Notes: a model not told the origin generated them from the sequence alone. 64,000 nt of DNA from Actinomadura physcomitrii (GCF_008923205.2 NZ_WBMS02000021.1:62001-126000); one strand, 5' to 3'; shown: positions 14,927-23,789, numbered from the stretch's first letter. Program-made: numbers and translations.

Positions 14927-15748
14927 TCAGCCGCCGCACAGCTCGAGCATCTTCTGCTTGTCCGCGGAGGTCACCGGCAGGTCGTACTTCAGCGACACCT
15001 GCGCGATGCGGACGCTGTAGGAGCAGCGGACGCGCTTGTTCGGCGGCAGCCACGACGCCGGCCCCGAGTCGCTCTTGGCGCCGTTCAGCGGGCCGTCCAC
15101 CGGGATGAGGTTCAGCGGGTCGTTGGCGATCGACTCGCGCTTGCCCTTCGTCCACCGCGACGCGCCCATCTGCCAGTCGTACGACAGCGGCATGACGTGG
15201 TCGATCTGGATGGCGGTCGCGTGCGACTTCGTCCAGTGGATGGTCTTGCCGGAGTACGGGTCGTCGAGCGTGAGGGAGACGATGACGCAGTCGGACCCGG
15301 GCCGGTACTTCACGTCCTCCCCGTCGCGTTTCAGCAGGTCGTTGCGGGTGTCGCAGCCGTTGCGGGCGAACGGCACGCCGGGCGCGCTGTCCATCCACGC
15401 GTAGCCGAACTCGTCGCGGTCGTAGCCGGTCTTGGGGCCGCGTCCCTTGGTGGCGACCTTGCCGATGAGCGCGCGGGCCTTGGCCCGGTCGCCGTCGGAG
15501 GTGATGGCGGCGAGGCCCGGCTTGGTGCCCTCGGGGTTGTCGAGGGGGCTGACCGCATGTCCGTCATTGCGGGACGGCCCCGACCCGCCCCCGCCGGACG
15601 CCCCGTCCGACCCGGTCGCGCCCGCGTCCGTCTTGCAGCCGGACGCCGCGAGCGGGACCGTGAGCGCGAGCGCCGCCGCCGCGACGGCCGTCCGGCGCCG
15701 TTCCCGTCGGGGCGCGTGTCCCCACCGCAGCCCGTTGCGCCGCGTCAT
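14927..15748 (-). CDS. Secreted lipoprotein with GmrSD-type HNH nuclease domain
   Basis: A 273-residue protein with an Arg-rich N-terminus, a hydrophobic segment and a lipobox LAASGC (Cys38), so it is exported and lipid-anchored. The C-terminal part is a DUF1524-type HNH endonuclease: IDHVMPLSYDW (Asp183, His184), NDPLNLIPVDGPLNGAKSD (Asn213, Asn222, Lys225) and WLPPNKRVRC. Families of this type cut DNA with a metal ion. Several Cys (132, 154, 242, and one near the end) could form disulfides outside the cell. ATG 15748 was chosen because it gives a proper signal peptide. A role in nutrient DNA scavenging or competition is inference. Confidence 0.82.
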   Translation of the reverse strand: MTRRNGLRWGHAPRRERRRTAVAAAALALTVPLAASGCKTDAGATGSDGASGGGGSGPSRNDGHAVSPLDNPEGTKPGLAAITSDGDRAKARALIGKVATKGRGPKTGYDRDEFGYAWMDSAPGVPFARNGCDTRNDLLKRDGEDVKYRPGSDCVIVSLTLDDPYSGKTIHWTKSHATAIQIDHVMPLSYDWQMGASRWTKGKRESIANDPLNLIPVDGPLNGAKSDSGPASWLPPNKRVRCSYSVRIAQVSLKYDLPVTSADKQKMLELCGG

Positions 15749-15858
15749 GCCCTCACCACCTGGAGTTTTCTGTCGTCTTTCACCCACATGCGGGTAAATA
15801 AACGATCAAATCGTACGGACTCGCCCCGGCGCCACGTTCAGCGGGCTTTTGCGGCAGC

Positions 15859-16824
15859 ATGTGGCGGGTGCTGCACCTCAGAGCGATCGTCCCGCCGGAC
15901 CGCACCGACGCCGTCTGCGCGGCGCTGGCGGACTGCGCGGGCGCCACGAACGTCGTCGTCCTCCCCGGAGCCGCGCGCAGCCCGCGCGGCGACCTGGTCC
16001 AGATCGACGTGGCCCGCGAGTCGGCCAACGAGGTCCTCGACGCGCTGCGCCGGTTCGGCATCGACAAGGACGGCTCCATCGCGATGGAGAAGATCGACCT
16101 GTCGATGTCGGCGGTCGCCGAGCGGGCCGAGCGGCGCGCGCCCGGCCACGGCGACGACGCCGTCGTGTGGGACGAGTTCGACCGGCAGGTCACCGAGGGC
16201 ACCATCCTGACCTGGTCGTTCATCGCGTTCCTCGCGCTGGCGACGCAGCTGGCCGGGATCGCCGCGCTGATCGACTCGCCGGTCCTGGTCGTCGGCGCGA
16301 TGGTGCTCGGGCCGGAGTTCGCCGCGATCGCGGCGATCTGCTACGGGATCTTCCGGCGGCAGCCGGGGCGGATCTGGCAGGCGGTCCGCGCGCTGCTCGT
16401 CGGGTTCGTCTGCGCGATCGCCATCACCTACGTGTGCGCGCTGGTCAGCAAGTGGATCGGGGTCATCGAGACCGACCGGCTGCCCGCGAGCCGGCCGCTG
16501 ACCGCGTTCATCTACAGCCCGGACCGCTGGTCGTTCATCGTCGCGCTGCTCGCCGGCGCCGCCGGGGTGCTGTCGCTGACGGCCGGGAAGTCCTCGGCGC
16601 TGGTCGGCGTCTTCATCTCGGTCACCACCGTCCCGGCCGCGGGCAACCTCGCGGTCGCGATGGCGCTGCGGCACGGCTCGGAGATCACCGGGTCGCTGGA
16701 GCAGCTCGCCGTCAACCTCGCCGGGATGATCATCGCGGGGACGGTGACGCTGTTCGTCCAGCGGGCCGTGTGGAACGCCGTCCTCCGGCAGAGGGGCCGA
16801 TCGGCCGCGAAACAGTCGACTTAA
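15859..16824 (+). CDS. DUF389 family membrane protein
   Basis: A 321-residue protein. Residues 1-100 form a soluble ferredoxin-like region (VLHLRAIVPPDRTDAVCAAL) and residues 115-305 hold about six membrane helices with the family block TWSFIAFLALATQLAGIAAL, DSPVLVVGAMVLGPEF and a late NLAVAMALRHGSEI. DUF389 proteins are widespread in actinobacteria; no transported substrate is established. The gene stands between a minus-strand nuclease and the ABC cluster, with about 60 bases before the latter. Confidence 0.85.
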   Translation: MWRVLHLRAIVPPDRTDAVCAALADCAGATNVVVLPGAARSPRGDLVQIDVARESANEVLDALRRFGIDKDGSIAMEKIDLSMSAVAERAERRAPGHGDDAVVWDEFDRQVTEGTILTWSFIAFLALATQLAGIAALIDSPVLVVGAMVLGPEFAAIAAICYGIFRRQPGRIWQAVRALLVGFVCAIAITYVCALVSKWIGVIETDRLPASRPLTAFIYSPDRWSFIVALLAGAAGVLSLTAGKSSALVGVFISVTTVPAAGNLAVAMALRHGSEITGSLEQLAVNLAGMIIAGTVTLFVQRAVWNAVLRQRGRSAAKQST

Positions 16825-16887
16825 GGCCCATCCCCCTACCACCCAAGGGTGACGCCGCGGCACCGCCCAGCCGCTAGGTTCGGGGAC

Positions 16888-17940
16888 ATGCCGATTATCG
16901 CCACCCAGGGCCTGACGATGAGGTTCCCCCGGGTGACCGCCCTGGACGACCTGACGGTGGCCGTCGAGCCCGGCGTCGTCGGGCTGGTCGGCGCCAACGG
17001 CGCCGGCAAGTCGACGCTGATCAAGATCCTGCTCGGCCTGCAGCCCCCGTCCGCCGGCACCGCGACCGTGCTGGGCATGGACATCGCCCGCGAGGGCGTC
17101 CGGATCCGGGAGAGCGTCGGGTTCATGCCCGAGTACGAGTGCCTCCCGCCGGACGTGTCCGCGACCGAGTTCGTCGTGCACATGGCGCGGATGTGCGGGC
17201 TGCCGCCGACCGCCGCGCGCGAGCGCGCCGCCGACACGCTGCGCCACGTCGGGCTGTACGAGGAGCGCTACCGCCCCATCGGCGGCTACTCGACCGGCAT
17301 GCGGCAGCGGGTGAAGCTGGCGCAGGCCCTCGTGCACGACCCGAAGCTGGTCTTCCTGGACGAGCCCACCAACGGCCTCGACCCGGCCGGGCGAGACGAG
17401 ATGCTCGACCTGATCCGGCGCATCGGCGCCGAGTTCGGCATCAGCGTGCTGGTCACCTCGCACCTGCTCGGCGAGCTGGAACGGGTCTGCGACCACGTGG
17501 TCATCATCGACGGCGGGAAGCTGCTGCGCTCCCAGGCCGTCGAGGCCTACACCGCCGAGAGCGGCGTGCTCACCGTCGAGGTGGACGAGGGCCGTGACCG
17601 GCTCGGGCAGCACCTGTACGACCAGGGCGTGTCCGTGCACCCGGAGGGCCGGTTCCTGGTCATCGACGTCGCCGGGGAGACGACCTACGACCTCGTCCGG
17701 GACGGCGTCGCCGACCTCGGGCTGCGGCTGATCCGGATGGAGCAGCGCCGCCACCACATCGAAGAGGTCTTCCAGACCGCCCCGGCCCAGACCGTCCCAC
17801 CCGGCCAGCCTAGCCCGCCCGGGGCCCCGCCACCGCCGGGCCCACCCGGAGCGGCGCCGTCCGGCCCGCCCGGCGTGCCGCCCCCCGCCGGGCCGCCCGT
17901 CCCGTCGCCGCCCGGCGCGCCGCAGGGAGGCCCGCGATGA
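16888..17940 (+). CDS. ABC transporter ATPase with Pro-rich C-terminal tail (first of four-gene operon)
   Basis: A 350-residue export-type ABC ATPase: Walker A GANGAGKST at 35-43, signature YSTGMRQRVKLAQALVHDP, Walker B LVFLDEPTNGLDP and the switch His in VTSHLL. After about residue 295 comes a tail of 50-60 residues almost only Pro, Gly, Ala and Ser ending PGAPQGGPR, not part of the ATPase fold. ATG 16888 follows TAGGTT by seven bases, suggesting leaderless initiation, though GGGGA could also act as a weak ribosome site. The stop overlaps the permease start (ATGA). With the next three genes it forms two ATPase-permease pairs. Confidence 0.9.
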   Translation: MPIIATQGLTMRFPRVTALDDLTVAVEPGVVGLVGANGAGKSTLIKILLGLQPPSAGTATVLGMDIAREGVRIRESVGFMPEYECLPPDVSATEFVVHMARMCGLPPTAARERAADTLRHVGLYEERYRPIGGYSTGMRQRVKLAQALVHDPKLVFLDEPTNGLDPAGRDEMLDLIRRIGAEFGISVLVTSHLLGELERVCDHVVIIDGGKLLRSQAVEAYTAESGVLTVEVDEGRDRLGQHLYDQGVSVHPEGRFLVIDVAGETTYDLVRDGVADLGLRLIRMEQRRHHIEEVFQTAPAQTVPPGQPSPPGAPPPPGPPGAAPSGPPGVPPPAGPPVPSPPGAPQGGPR

Positions 17941-18815
17941 GCACCAGCACCATCCACGACATCGGCTACCGCCACTACGAGGGCCGCCGCAGCGGCCGCG
18001 CGTACGTGATGCGGTCGCTGTACGTGCACAACCTGCGCGCCGCCTTCGGCCTCGGACGGCCCGCCCGCGCGAAGGTGATGCCGTTCCTGCTCGCCGCCAT
18101 CATGCTGCTGCCGGCCGCCGGGTCGGTCGCGGTCGTCGCGGTCGCCAAGCGGCCCGAGGCGCTGATGCGCTACTCCTCCTACGCGGTCACCCTCCAGGTC
18201 ATCATCGCGATCTTCCTGGCCACGCAGGCGCCGGTGCTGGCGTCCCGGGAGATCCGCTTCCACACCGTCCCGCTGTACTTCTCCCGCCCGGTCGGCCACC
18301 TCGACTTCGTGCTGGCGAAGCTCGGCGCGCTCGCCACCGCGCTGTTCGCGCTGATGGCGGTGCCCGTGACGGTGCTGTACATCGGCGGTCTCGTGACGAA
18401 GGTCCCGGACTCCTGGCACCAGTTCCTGCACTACCTCGCGGGTCTCGCCGGCTGCGTGCTGTTCGCGCTGGTGCTCGCCGCGATCGGGACGGTGGTCGCC
18501 GCGTTCACCCCGCGCCGCGGGCTCGGCGTCGCCGCCGTCATCGCCGTGTACATGATCACCAGCACGTTCACGCTGATCATCCAGGGCATCGCCGAGCACC
18601 AGACCAACTTCACCCTGGCCGGCTGGATCGGGCTCCTCGCCCCTTTCAACCTGGTCGACATCGTGCAGGTGCGGCTGCTCGGGCAGGCGAAGTCCGCGGT
18701 GGACGTGCCGTCCGGCACGTTCAGCGGCTTCGTCGCCCTCGCATTGTGCGCGCTGATCGTCGCCGGCTCCATCGCGGTCGTGTACCGCCGGTTCCGGAAG
18801 GCGGGCCTGTCATGA
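17937..18815 (+). CDS. ABC transporter permease
   Basis: A 292-residue ABC-2 type permease with a cytoplasmic N-terminus (IHDIGYRHYEGRRSGRAYVM) and about six membrane helices, including VMPFLLAAIMLLPAAGSVAV and a late helix FSGFVALALCALIVAGSIAV. The GYRHYEG opening is common in actinobacterial permeases encoded after such ATPases. Translational coupling to the ATPase is shown by the four-base overlap. The substrate cannot be told from sequence. Confidence 0.85.
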   Translation: MSTSTIHDIGYRHYEGRRSGRAYVMRSLYVHNLRAAFGLGRPARAKVMPFLLAAIMLLPAAGSVAVVAVAKRPEALMRYSSYAVTLQVIIAIFLATQAPVLASREIRFHTVPLYFSRPVGHLDFVLAKLGALATALFALMAVPVTVLYIGGLVTKVPDSWHQFLHYLAGLAGCVLFALVLAAIGTVVAAFTPRRGLGVAAVIAVYMITSTFTLIIQGIAEHQTNFTLAGWIGLLAPFNLVDIVQVRLLGQAKSAVDVPSGTFSGFVALALCALIVAGSIAVVYRRFRKAGLS

Positions 18816-18867
18816 GCGGAGCGAACCGGGGGGCGTGGGGGGTCGTCCCCCCTCGAAGGAGCAGGTC

Positions 18868-19779
18868 TTGAGCGAGATCAGGCTGGAGAAGGTGTCGCGC
18901 TGGTACGGCAACGTCGTCGCCGTCAACGGCGTGTCGATGACGATCGGACCGGGCGTCACCGGGCTCCTCGGCCCGAACGGCGCCGGGAAGTCCACGCTCA
19001 TCCACATGATGGGCGGGTTCCTCGCCCCCTCGTCCGGGACGATCACCCTGGACGGCGAGCCGATCTGGCAGAACCCCGGCATCTACCGGCGGCTCGGGCT
19101 CGTGCCCGAGCGCGAGAGCGCCTACGACTTCCTGACCGGCGAGCAGTTCGTGCTGGCCATGGCGAAGCTGCACAAGCTGCCCGACCCCGGGGCCGCCGCC
19201 CGCCAGGCCATCGGCCGGGTCGAGATGGCGTACGCGGCGGGCCGGACGATCGGCACCTACTCCAAGGGCATGAAGCAGCGGATCAAGATGGCGTCCGCGC
19301 TCGTGCACGACCCGCCCGTCCTGCTGCTGGACGAGCCGTTCAACGGGATGGACCCGCGCCAGCGCCTCCAGCTGATGGACCTGATCACCCGGATGGCGGA
19401 GGAGGGCCGCACGATCCTGTTCTCCTCGCACATCCTGGAGGAGGTCGAGCGGCTCGCCGGGCACATCGAGGTGATCGTGGCGGGCCGGCACGCCGCGTCC
19501 GGCGACTTCCGCAAGATCCGCCGGCTGATGACCGACCGGCCGCACATCTTCCTCGTCCGCTCGTCCGACGACCGGGGCCTCGCCGCCGCCGTCATCGCCG
19601 ACGGCTCGGCCCGCAGCGTCCAGCTCACCGACAAGGGGCTGCGCGTCGAGGCCGTCGACTTCCAGCGCTTCACCTGGCTGCTCCCGCAGGTGTCGCGGGA
19701 CGCCGGCGTCCGGCTGTGGGAGGTCTCCCCGGCCGACGAGTCCCTCGAAAGCGTCTTCTCCTACCTGGTGGCCCGGTGA
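18868..19779 (+). CDS. ABC transporter ATPase (second pair)
   Basis: A 303-residue ABC ATPase with Walker A GPNGAGKST, signature YSKGMKQRIKMASALVHDP, Walker B LLLDEPFNGMDP and switch His in FSSHILEEVERLAGH. TTG 18868 was chosen because GAAGGAG lies six bases upstream and the protein then begins LSEIRLEKVSRWYGN; the open frame to 18835 lacks a ribosome site. The C-terminal third (about 215-303) is the accessory region seen in bacitracin- and copper-type exporters. It shares order but not close sequence with the first ATPase of the cluster. Confidence 0.88.
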   Translation: MSEIRLEKVSRWYGNVVAVNGVSMTIGPGVTGLLGPNGAGKSTLIHMMGGFLAPSSGTITLDGEPIWQNPGIYRRLGLVPERESAYDFLTGEQFVLAMAKLHKLPDPGAAARQAIGRVEMAYAAGRTIGTYSKGMKQRIKMASALVHDPPVLLLDEPFNGMDPRQRLQLMDLITRMAEEGRTILFSSHILEEVERLAGHIEVIVAGRHAASGDFRKIRRLMTDRPHIFLVRSSDDRGLAAAVIADGSARSVQLTDKGLRVEAVDFQRFTWLLPQVSRDAGVRLWEVSPADESLESVFSYLVAR

Positions 19780-19786
19780 TGCTCCG

Positions 19787-20503
19787 ATGAACGCGACCAT
19801 TGCGATGATCACCTTCCGGGCGATGCTCGGCCGGCGGCGCGCGCTGCTCCTGCTCGCCCTGCCGGCGCTGCTGATCGTCCTGGCGGTCGTGCTGCGCTGG
19901 ACCGGCAACGACGACCTGGACATCTCGGCGGACGTGCTGCAGCAGTTCGGCCTGGCGACCCTGCTGCCGCTGCTCGCGCTGATCGCCGGCACCGGCGTGA
20001 TCGGCCCGGAGATCGACGACGGCCAGATCATGTACGTGCTGACCAAGCCGATCCCGCGGCAGGTGATCGTGCTGACGAAGCTGGCGGTCGCGATCGTGCT
20101 GGTCGCGGGCTTCTCGGTCGTTCCGACCCTGCTGGCGGGACTGCTGCTGACCGGGACGACCGCGCAGCTGGTGCCCGCCTTCACCGTCGGCGTGCTGGTC
20201 GGCGGCGTCGCCTACAGCGCGGTGTTCGTGGCGCTGGCGGTGCTGAGCCGCAACGCGGTCACGATCGGACTGCTGTACGCGCTGGTGTGGGAGACGCTGC
20301 TCGGCAGCTTCGCGCCGGGCGCCAAGTCGGCGTCGATCCAGCAGTGGGCGCTGTCGGTCACCGACGCGCTCACCCCCGCGTCGCCGGTCAGTTCGTCGGT
20401 GGACCTCGGTGTCGCGATCCCGCTGCTCGTGGCCGTGACGGTGGGCGCCGCGTTCCTGGCGGCGTTCCGGCTGCGCTCGCTGACCATCGCCAGCGCCGAG
20501 TAG
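19787..20503 (+). CDS. ABC transporter permease (second pair)
   Basis: A 238-residue permease with about six helices (LLLLALPALLIVLAVVLRW, LVPAFTVGVLVGGVAYSAVF, VAIPLLVAVTVGAAFLAAF). The loop GPEIDDGQIMYVLTKPIPRQ is the conserved cytoplasmic coupling loop of ABC-2 permeases. It starts seven bases after the second ATPase and ends the four-gene operon, converging on the minus-strand NmrA-like gene. Confidence 0.86.
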   Translation: MNATIAMITFRAMLGRRRALLLLALPALLIVLAVVLRWTGNDDLDISADVLQQFGLATLLPLLALIAGTGVIGPEIDDGQIMYVLTKPIPRQVIVLTKLAVAIVLVAGFSVVPTLLAGLLLTGTTAQLVPAFTVGVLVGGVAYSAVFVALAVLSRNAVTIGLLYALVWETLLGSFAPGAKSASIQQWALSVTDALTPASPVSSSVDLGVAIPLLVAVTVGAAFLAAFRLRSLTIASAE

Positions 20504-20516
20504 GAGCGGGGCGGGG

Positions 20517-21335
20517 TCAGCGGAACGCGGCGGCGTTGCGCCGCGCCCAAGCGGCGAAGGGGGCGGCGGGCCGGCCGAGGAGCGCCCGCAGGTCGGGGCT
20601 GACGCGCTGCTCGTCCGGCGTGGGGTCGCCGAGGATCGCGAGGGTCCCCTCCACGACGGGCGCCGGCATGAACCGCGCCATCTGGGCGCGCGCCTCCTCG
20701 CGGGTCTGCTCGACGAACCGGACGGGTTCGCCGATCGCGTCGGCGATGGCGGCCGCACGCGCGCGCGGGGTGGTCGGTTCGGGCCCGGTGAGGACGTAGG
20801 TGCGGCCCTTGTGGCCGTCCTGCCGGAGGACGGCGGCGGCCGCCGCGGCGACGTCGTCGGGGTCGACGAAGGGCAGGCCGACGTCGCCGAAGGGCGCGGC
20901 GGCGGTCCGGTGCGCCCGCACGGGCTCGGCCCACGCGAAGGCGTTGGACGCCATCCCGCCGGACCGCAGCACCGTCCAGTCGAGCCCGCCGCCGGCGACG
21001 GCCTCCTCGAACAGCGCCGGGTGCCGGTAGGACTCCGGCCGTGTCCCGACGCCCTGGGAGGACAGCAGGACGACCTTGCGGACGCCGGCGGCCCGGGCCT
21101 GGGCGAGCAGACCGTCGGGGTCCTCCCCGGCGACCAGGAGGAACAGCGCGTCCGCGCCGGTCAGGGCGGGGCGCAGGCTCGCGGGTTCGGCGAGGTCGGC
21201 GGGGACGGCCCGCACGCCCGCCGGGACGTCCGCGGGCGTGATGCGGCGGGACACGGCCGTCACGGTCTCGCCCGCGGCCAGGATGCGCACCAGGGCGCGT
21301 CCGACGTTCCCGGTGGCGCCGGTGACCACGATCAT
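20517..21335 (-). CDS. NmrA-like NAD(P)-binding oxidoreductase
   Basis: A 272-residue atypical short-chain dehydrogenase. The Rossmann motif is right at the N-terminus (MIVVTGATGNVGRALVRILA), then VVLLSSQGVG and a C-terminal substrate-binding part. The YxxxK catalytic pair of classical SDRs is not evident; the NmrA/azoreductase-like branch often lacks it and may sense NADP(H) or reduce quinones. GGGGAG lies seven bases before ATG 21335. It is divergent from a TetR gene 81 bases away with two palindromes between them, so it is the probable target of that repressor. Confidence 0.85.
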   Translation of the reverse strand: MIVVTGATGNVGRALVRILAAGETVTAVSRRITPADVPAGVRAVPADLAEPASLRPALTGADALFLLVAGEDPDGLLAQARAAGVRKVVLLSSQGVGTRPESYRHPALFEEAVAGGGLDWTVLRSGGMASNAFAWAEPVRAHRTAAAPFGDVGLPFVDPDDVAAAAAAVLRQDGHKGRTYVLTGPEPTTPRARAAAIADAIGEPVRFVEQTREEARAQMARFMPAPVVEGTLAILGDPTPDEQRVSPDLRALLGRPAAPFAAWARRNAAAFR

Positions 21336-21347
21336 GTCGCTCTCCCC

Positions 21348-21367
21348 AGTTAGTTAGCTGACTGACT
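21348..21367. promoter_or_regulatory. Imperfect 20-base palindrome, likely TetR operator
   Basis: AGTTAGTTAGCTGACTGACT matches its own reverse complement at 16 of 20 positions, with a periodic AGT(T/C) pattern. It lies 13 bases upstream of the NmrA-like gene start. The nearby divergent TetR protein is the obvious candidate binder. Confidence 0.55.
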
Positions 21368-21403
21368 GAGAAGGACCGTAGCACGGACCCGGTACCGGTT
21401 GTC

Positions 21404-21427
21404 TATAGTGAGTCGGGTGACCGACTC
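21404..21427 (+). promoter_or_regulatory. TetR gene -10 box and overlapping perfect palindrome
   Basis: TATAGT (21404-21409) is a near-consensus -10 box. Directly after it GAGTCGG (21410-21416) and CCGACTC (21421-21427) form a perfect inverted repeat with a four-base spacer, covering the expected transcription start and the GTG at 21417. This fits autorepression of a leaderless transcript. Confidence 0.55.
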
Positions 21428-22019
21428 AGTGACCCGTCCGCGGGCCCGCGGGGCGGACAAGCGCCGTAGGCTGACGGCCGCCGCCGCCAAGGTGCTGCAC
21501 GAGCAGGGCGTCGAGCGCACCACCCTCGCCGACATCGCCCGCGCGGCCGGCGTCCCCGTCGGGAACGTCTACTACTACTTCAAGACCAAGGACGAGCTGG
21601 TCCAGGCGGCCCTCGGCGAGCACACCGCCCACCTGGACGAGCTCACCGCCCGGCTCGACCGGCTGCCCGACCCGCGCGACCGCCTGAAGGGCCTCGTCGA
21701 GGCCTGGATGGGCGGACGCGACGTCGCCGCCCGCTACGGCTGCCCCACCGGCACCCTGGCCGCCGAGCTGGACAAGCGCGGCGACGGCGTCCTCGACGTC
21801 GAGGCCGGCCGGGTGATCCGGCGGCTGCTCGACTGGGCCGAGCGCCAGTTCCGCCTGCTGGGCCTGCCCGACGCCGAACGCCTCGCGGTCACCCTCGTCG
21901 CCGCCTACCAGGGCATGTCGCTCCTGGCCAACGCCCTGCGCGACCCCGAGATCATGACCGGCGAGGGCACCCGCCTCATCCGCTGGCTCGACACCCTCCC
22001 CACCCCGCCGCAGAAGTAG
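21417..22019 (+). CDS. TetR/AcrR family transcriptional regulator
   Basis: A 200-residue repressor. The helix-turn-helix (about 33-52) reads TTLADIARAAGVPVGNVYYY followed by FKTKDELVQAAL, classic TetR. The C-terminal ligand domain is helical and contains a Cys-bearing CPTGTLAAEL stretch found in a TetR subgroup that controls neighbouring oxidoreductases. Possible starts are TTG 21399 and GTG 21408, 21417 and 21429; GTG 21417 was chosen because it sits eight bases after TATAGT, as a leaderless start would. It probably represses itself and the divergent NmrA-like gene; the inducer may be an electrophile or quinone, which is inference. Confidence 0.88.
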   Translation: MTDSVTRPRARGADKRRRLTAAAAKVLHEQGVERTTLADIARAAGVPVGNVYYYFKTKDELVQAALGEHTAHLDELTARLDRLPDPRDRLKGLVEAWMGGRDVAARYGCPTGTLAAELDKRGDGVLDVEAGRVIRRLLDWAERQFRLLGLPDAERLAVTLVAAYQGMSLLANALRDPEIMTGEGTRLIRWLDTLPTPPQK

Positions 22020-22160
22020 ATCTTCGCGCCTCAGACGTCATGACGCGCCCTGCCCGGGGACTCAGGCGGCGGGGCCACCACCAGCCCGGCCCAGCCGCCG
22101 ACGAGGTTCGGCAGCGGCCCGTTGCCGAAGACGTTCGGGTAGGCCGATCCACGAACCGAG

Positions 22161-22862
22161 GTGAGCGTGTACACCACTCCGACAGAGGTCCTCAAGCCGC
22201 CGCGCGCCGCGGCGCTCGTGGCGATCGCCGGCCTCGGCACGAACGCGCTGGTGATGCTCGCCCTCGCCGGGCTCGGCCTGCGGACGAACGCGCTGCTCGG
22301 CGGCGAGGGCCTCACCTCGCGGACCGCCGACCTGCGCAACGGCCTGGTGGCCGGCTCCACCGCGCAGCTGGTGCTGACCGTCCTCACCGGGATCGCCGTG
22401 ATCGTCTGGCTGTGGCGCGCGCGCACGGCCGCCGAGGTCATCGAGGAGCCGGAGGGCTGGGGCCGGCCGTGGGTGATCGCCGGCTGGTTCGTCCCCGTGC
22501 TGAACTTCTGGATCCCGCGCAACGTCGTCGCGTCGGTATGGCGCGCCAGCGCGCCGCACGGCAAGCCGCCCTGGCCGGTCAACGTGTGGTGGGCGGCGTT
22601 CGTCGTCTGGGCCCTGGTCGGCCGGCTGGGCGACGGGGACCCCACGGGGACGCCCGGGCACATCCACCAAGAGATCACCCTGCGGGTGGTCGACTGGGCG
22701 CTCGGGATCCCGGCGGCCCTGATGGCCGCGCTGGTCGTCTGGCGGATCACGCGGTTCCAGGAGGCGCAGGCCGTCCGGCTCGCGCTGGCCGTCGCGGCGC
22801 CGCCCGCGCCGCCCGCGCCGGACGCCGCACCACCGGATCTCGCGGTGTCAGATCCGGCGTAG
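22161..22862 (+). CDS. DUF4328 domain membrane protein
   Basis: A 233-residue protein with about five membrane helices. The DUF4328 hallmark GWFVPVLNFWIPRNVVASVW is at about 113-132. The tail is Ala/Pro-rich. GTG 22161 follows CGAGGTGAG-type sequence only weakly, and GTG 22167 is an alternative. It is common in actinobacteria with no known function. Its 3' end overlaps the convergent coaA gene by 15 bases. Confidence 0.8.
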   Translation: MSVYTTPTEVLKPPRAAALVAIAGLGTNALVMLALAGLGLRTNALLGGEGLTSRTADLRNGLVAGSTAQLVLTVLTGIAVIVWLWRARTAAEVIEEPEGWGRPWVIAGWFVPVLNFWIPRNVVASVWRASAPHGKPPWPVNVWWAAFVVWALVGRLGDGDPTGTPGHIHQEITLRVVDWALGIPAALMAALVVWRITRFQEAQAVRLALAVAAPPAPPAPDAAPPDLAVSDPA

Positions 22863-23789
22863 CCGGACGCGCTGGACGGCGTGGTCGCGGTCCTTGTGCA
22901 GGACGAGGGTGGCGCGGGCGCGGGTCGGCAGGATGTTGGACACGAGGTTGATCTCGTTGACGTCCCGCCAGACCCGCTTGGCGAACGCGGCGGTCTCGTC
23001 CTCGTCCAGCTCGTGGGCGTACCTGTGGAAGTAGGAGCGCGGGTCGGTGAACGCGGTGCGGCGCAGCGCGAACAGCCGCTCGACGTACCACTGCATGATG
23101 TCCTCGACCCGGGCGTCCACGTAGATGGAGAAGTCGAAGAAGTCGGACACGCCGAGGGTGCCGGGCGGCGGGGCCTGCAGCACGTTCAGCCCCTCGACGA
23201 TCAGGATGTCGGGCCGCCGGACGGTCTGCGTCGCGTCCGGGACGATGTCGTACTCCAGGTGCGAGTAGACCGGGATCTCCGCCGACTCGGCCCCCGCCTT
23301 GATCGACGAGACGAACCGGACCAGCGAGCGGCGGTCGTAGGACTCGGGGAAGCCCTTCCTTTCCATGATCCCGCGCTCGTTAAGGATCGCGTTCGGATAC
23401 AGGAAACTGTCGGTCGTGACGAGCTCCACGCTCGGATGGTCCGGCCAGCGGGCCAGCAGGGTGCGCAGCAGCCGCGACGTGGTGGACTTGCCGACCGCCA
23501 CGCTGCCGGCCACGCCGATGATGAACGGGGTGGGGGCGACCTCGCCGCCGAGGAACCCGCTGACGGTGTCGCGCAGCCGCCCGTCGGACTGGAAGAACAG
23601 GTTCAGCAGCCGGGACAGCGGCAGGTAGACCTCCTCGACCTCGGTGATGTCGATCGGGTCCCGCAGGCCGCGCAGGGCGTCCAGCTCACCGGGGGTGAGG
23701 GGCAGCGGGGTGTTCTCGCGCAGGGCCCGCCAGGCCTCGCGGGAGAGTTCCACGTAAGGGGTCGGCACGCTGTCCCATCCGCTCGTCAT
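22848..23789 (-). CDS. coaA: Type I pantothenate kinase
   Basis: A 313-residue enzyme that phosphorylates pantothenate, the first step of coenzyme A synthesis. The P-loop GSVAVGKST is at 95-103; other family blocks are VELVTTDSFLYPNAIL, ERKGFPESYD, PVYSHLEYDIVP, DILIVEGLNVLQ and FFDFSIYVDA. Length and order match the prokaryotic type I enzyme. It is divergent from glmS with about 120 bases between starts. In bacteria of this type the enzyme is feedback-inhibited by CoA. Confidence 0.97.
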   Translation of the reverse strand: MTSGWDSVPTPYVELSREAWRALRENTPLPLTPGELDALRGLRDPIDITEVEEVYLPLSRLLNLFFQSDGRLRDTVSGFLGGEVAPTPFIIGVAGSVAVGKSTTSRLLRTLLARWPDHPSVELVTTDSFLYPNAILNERGIMERKGFPESYDRRSLVRFVSSIKAGAESAEIPVYSHLEYDIVPDATQTVRRPDILIVEGLNVLQAPPPGTLGVSDFFDFSIYVDARVEDIMQWYVERLFALRRTAFTDPRSYFHRYAHELDEDETAAFAKRVWRDVNEINLVSNILPTRARATLVLHKDRDHAVQRVRLRRI

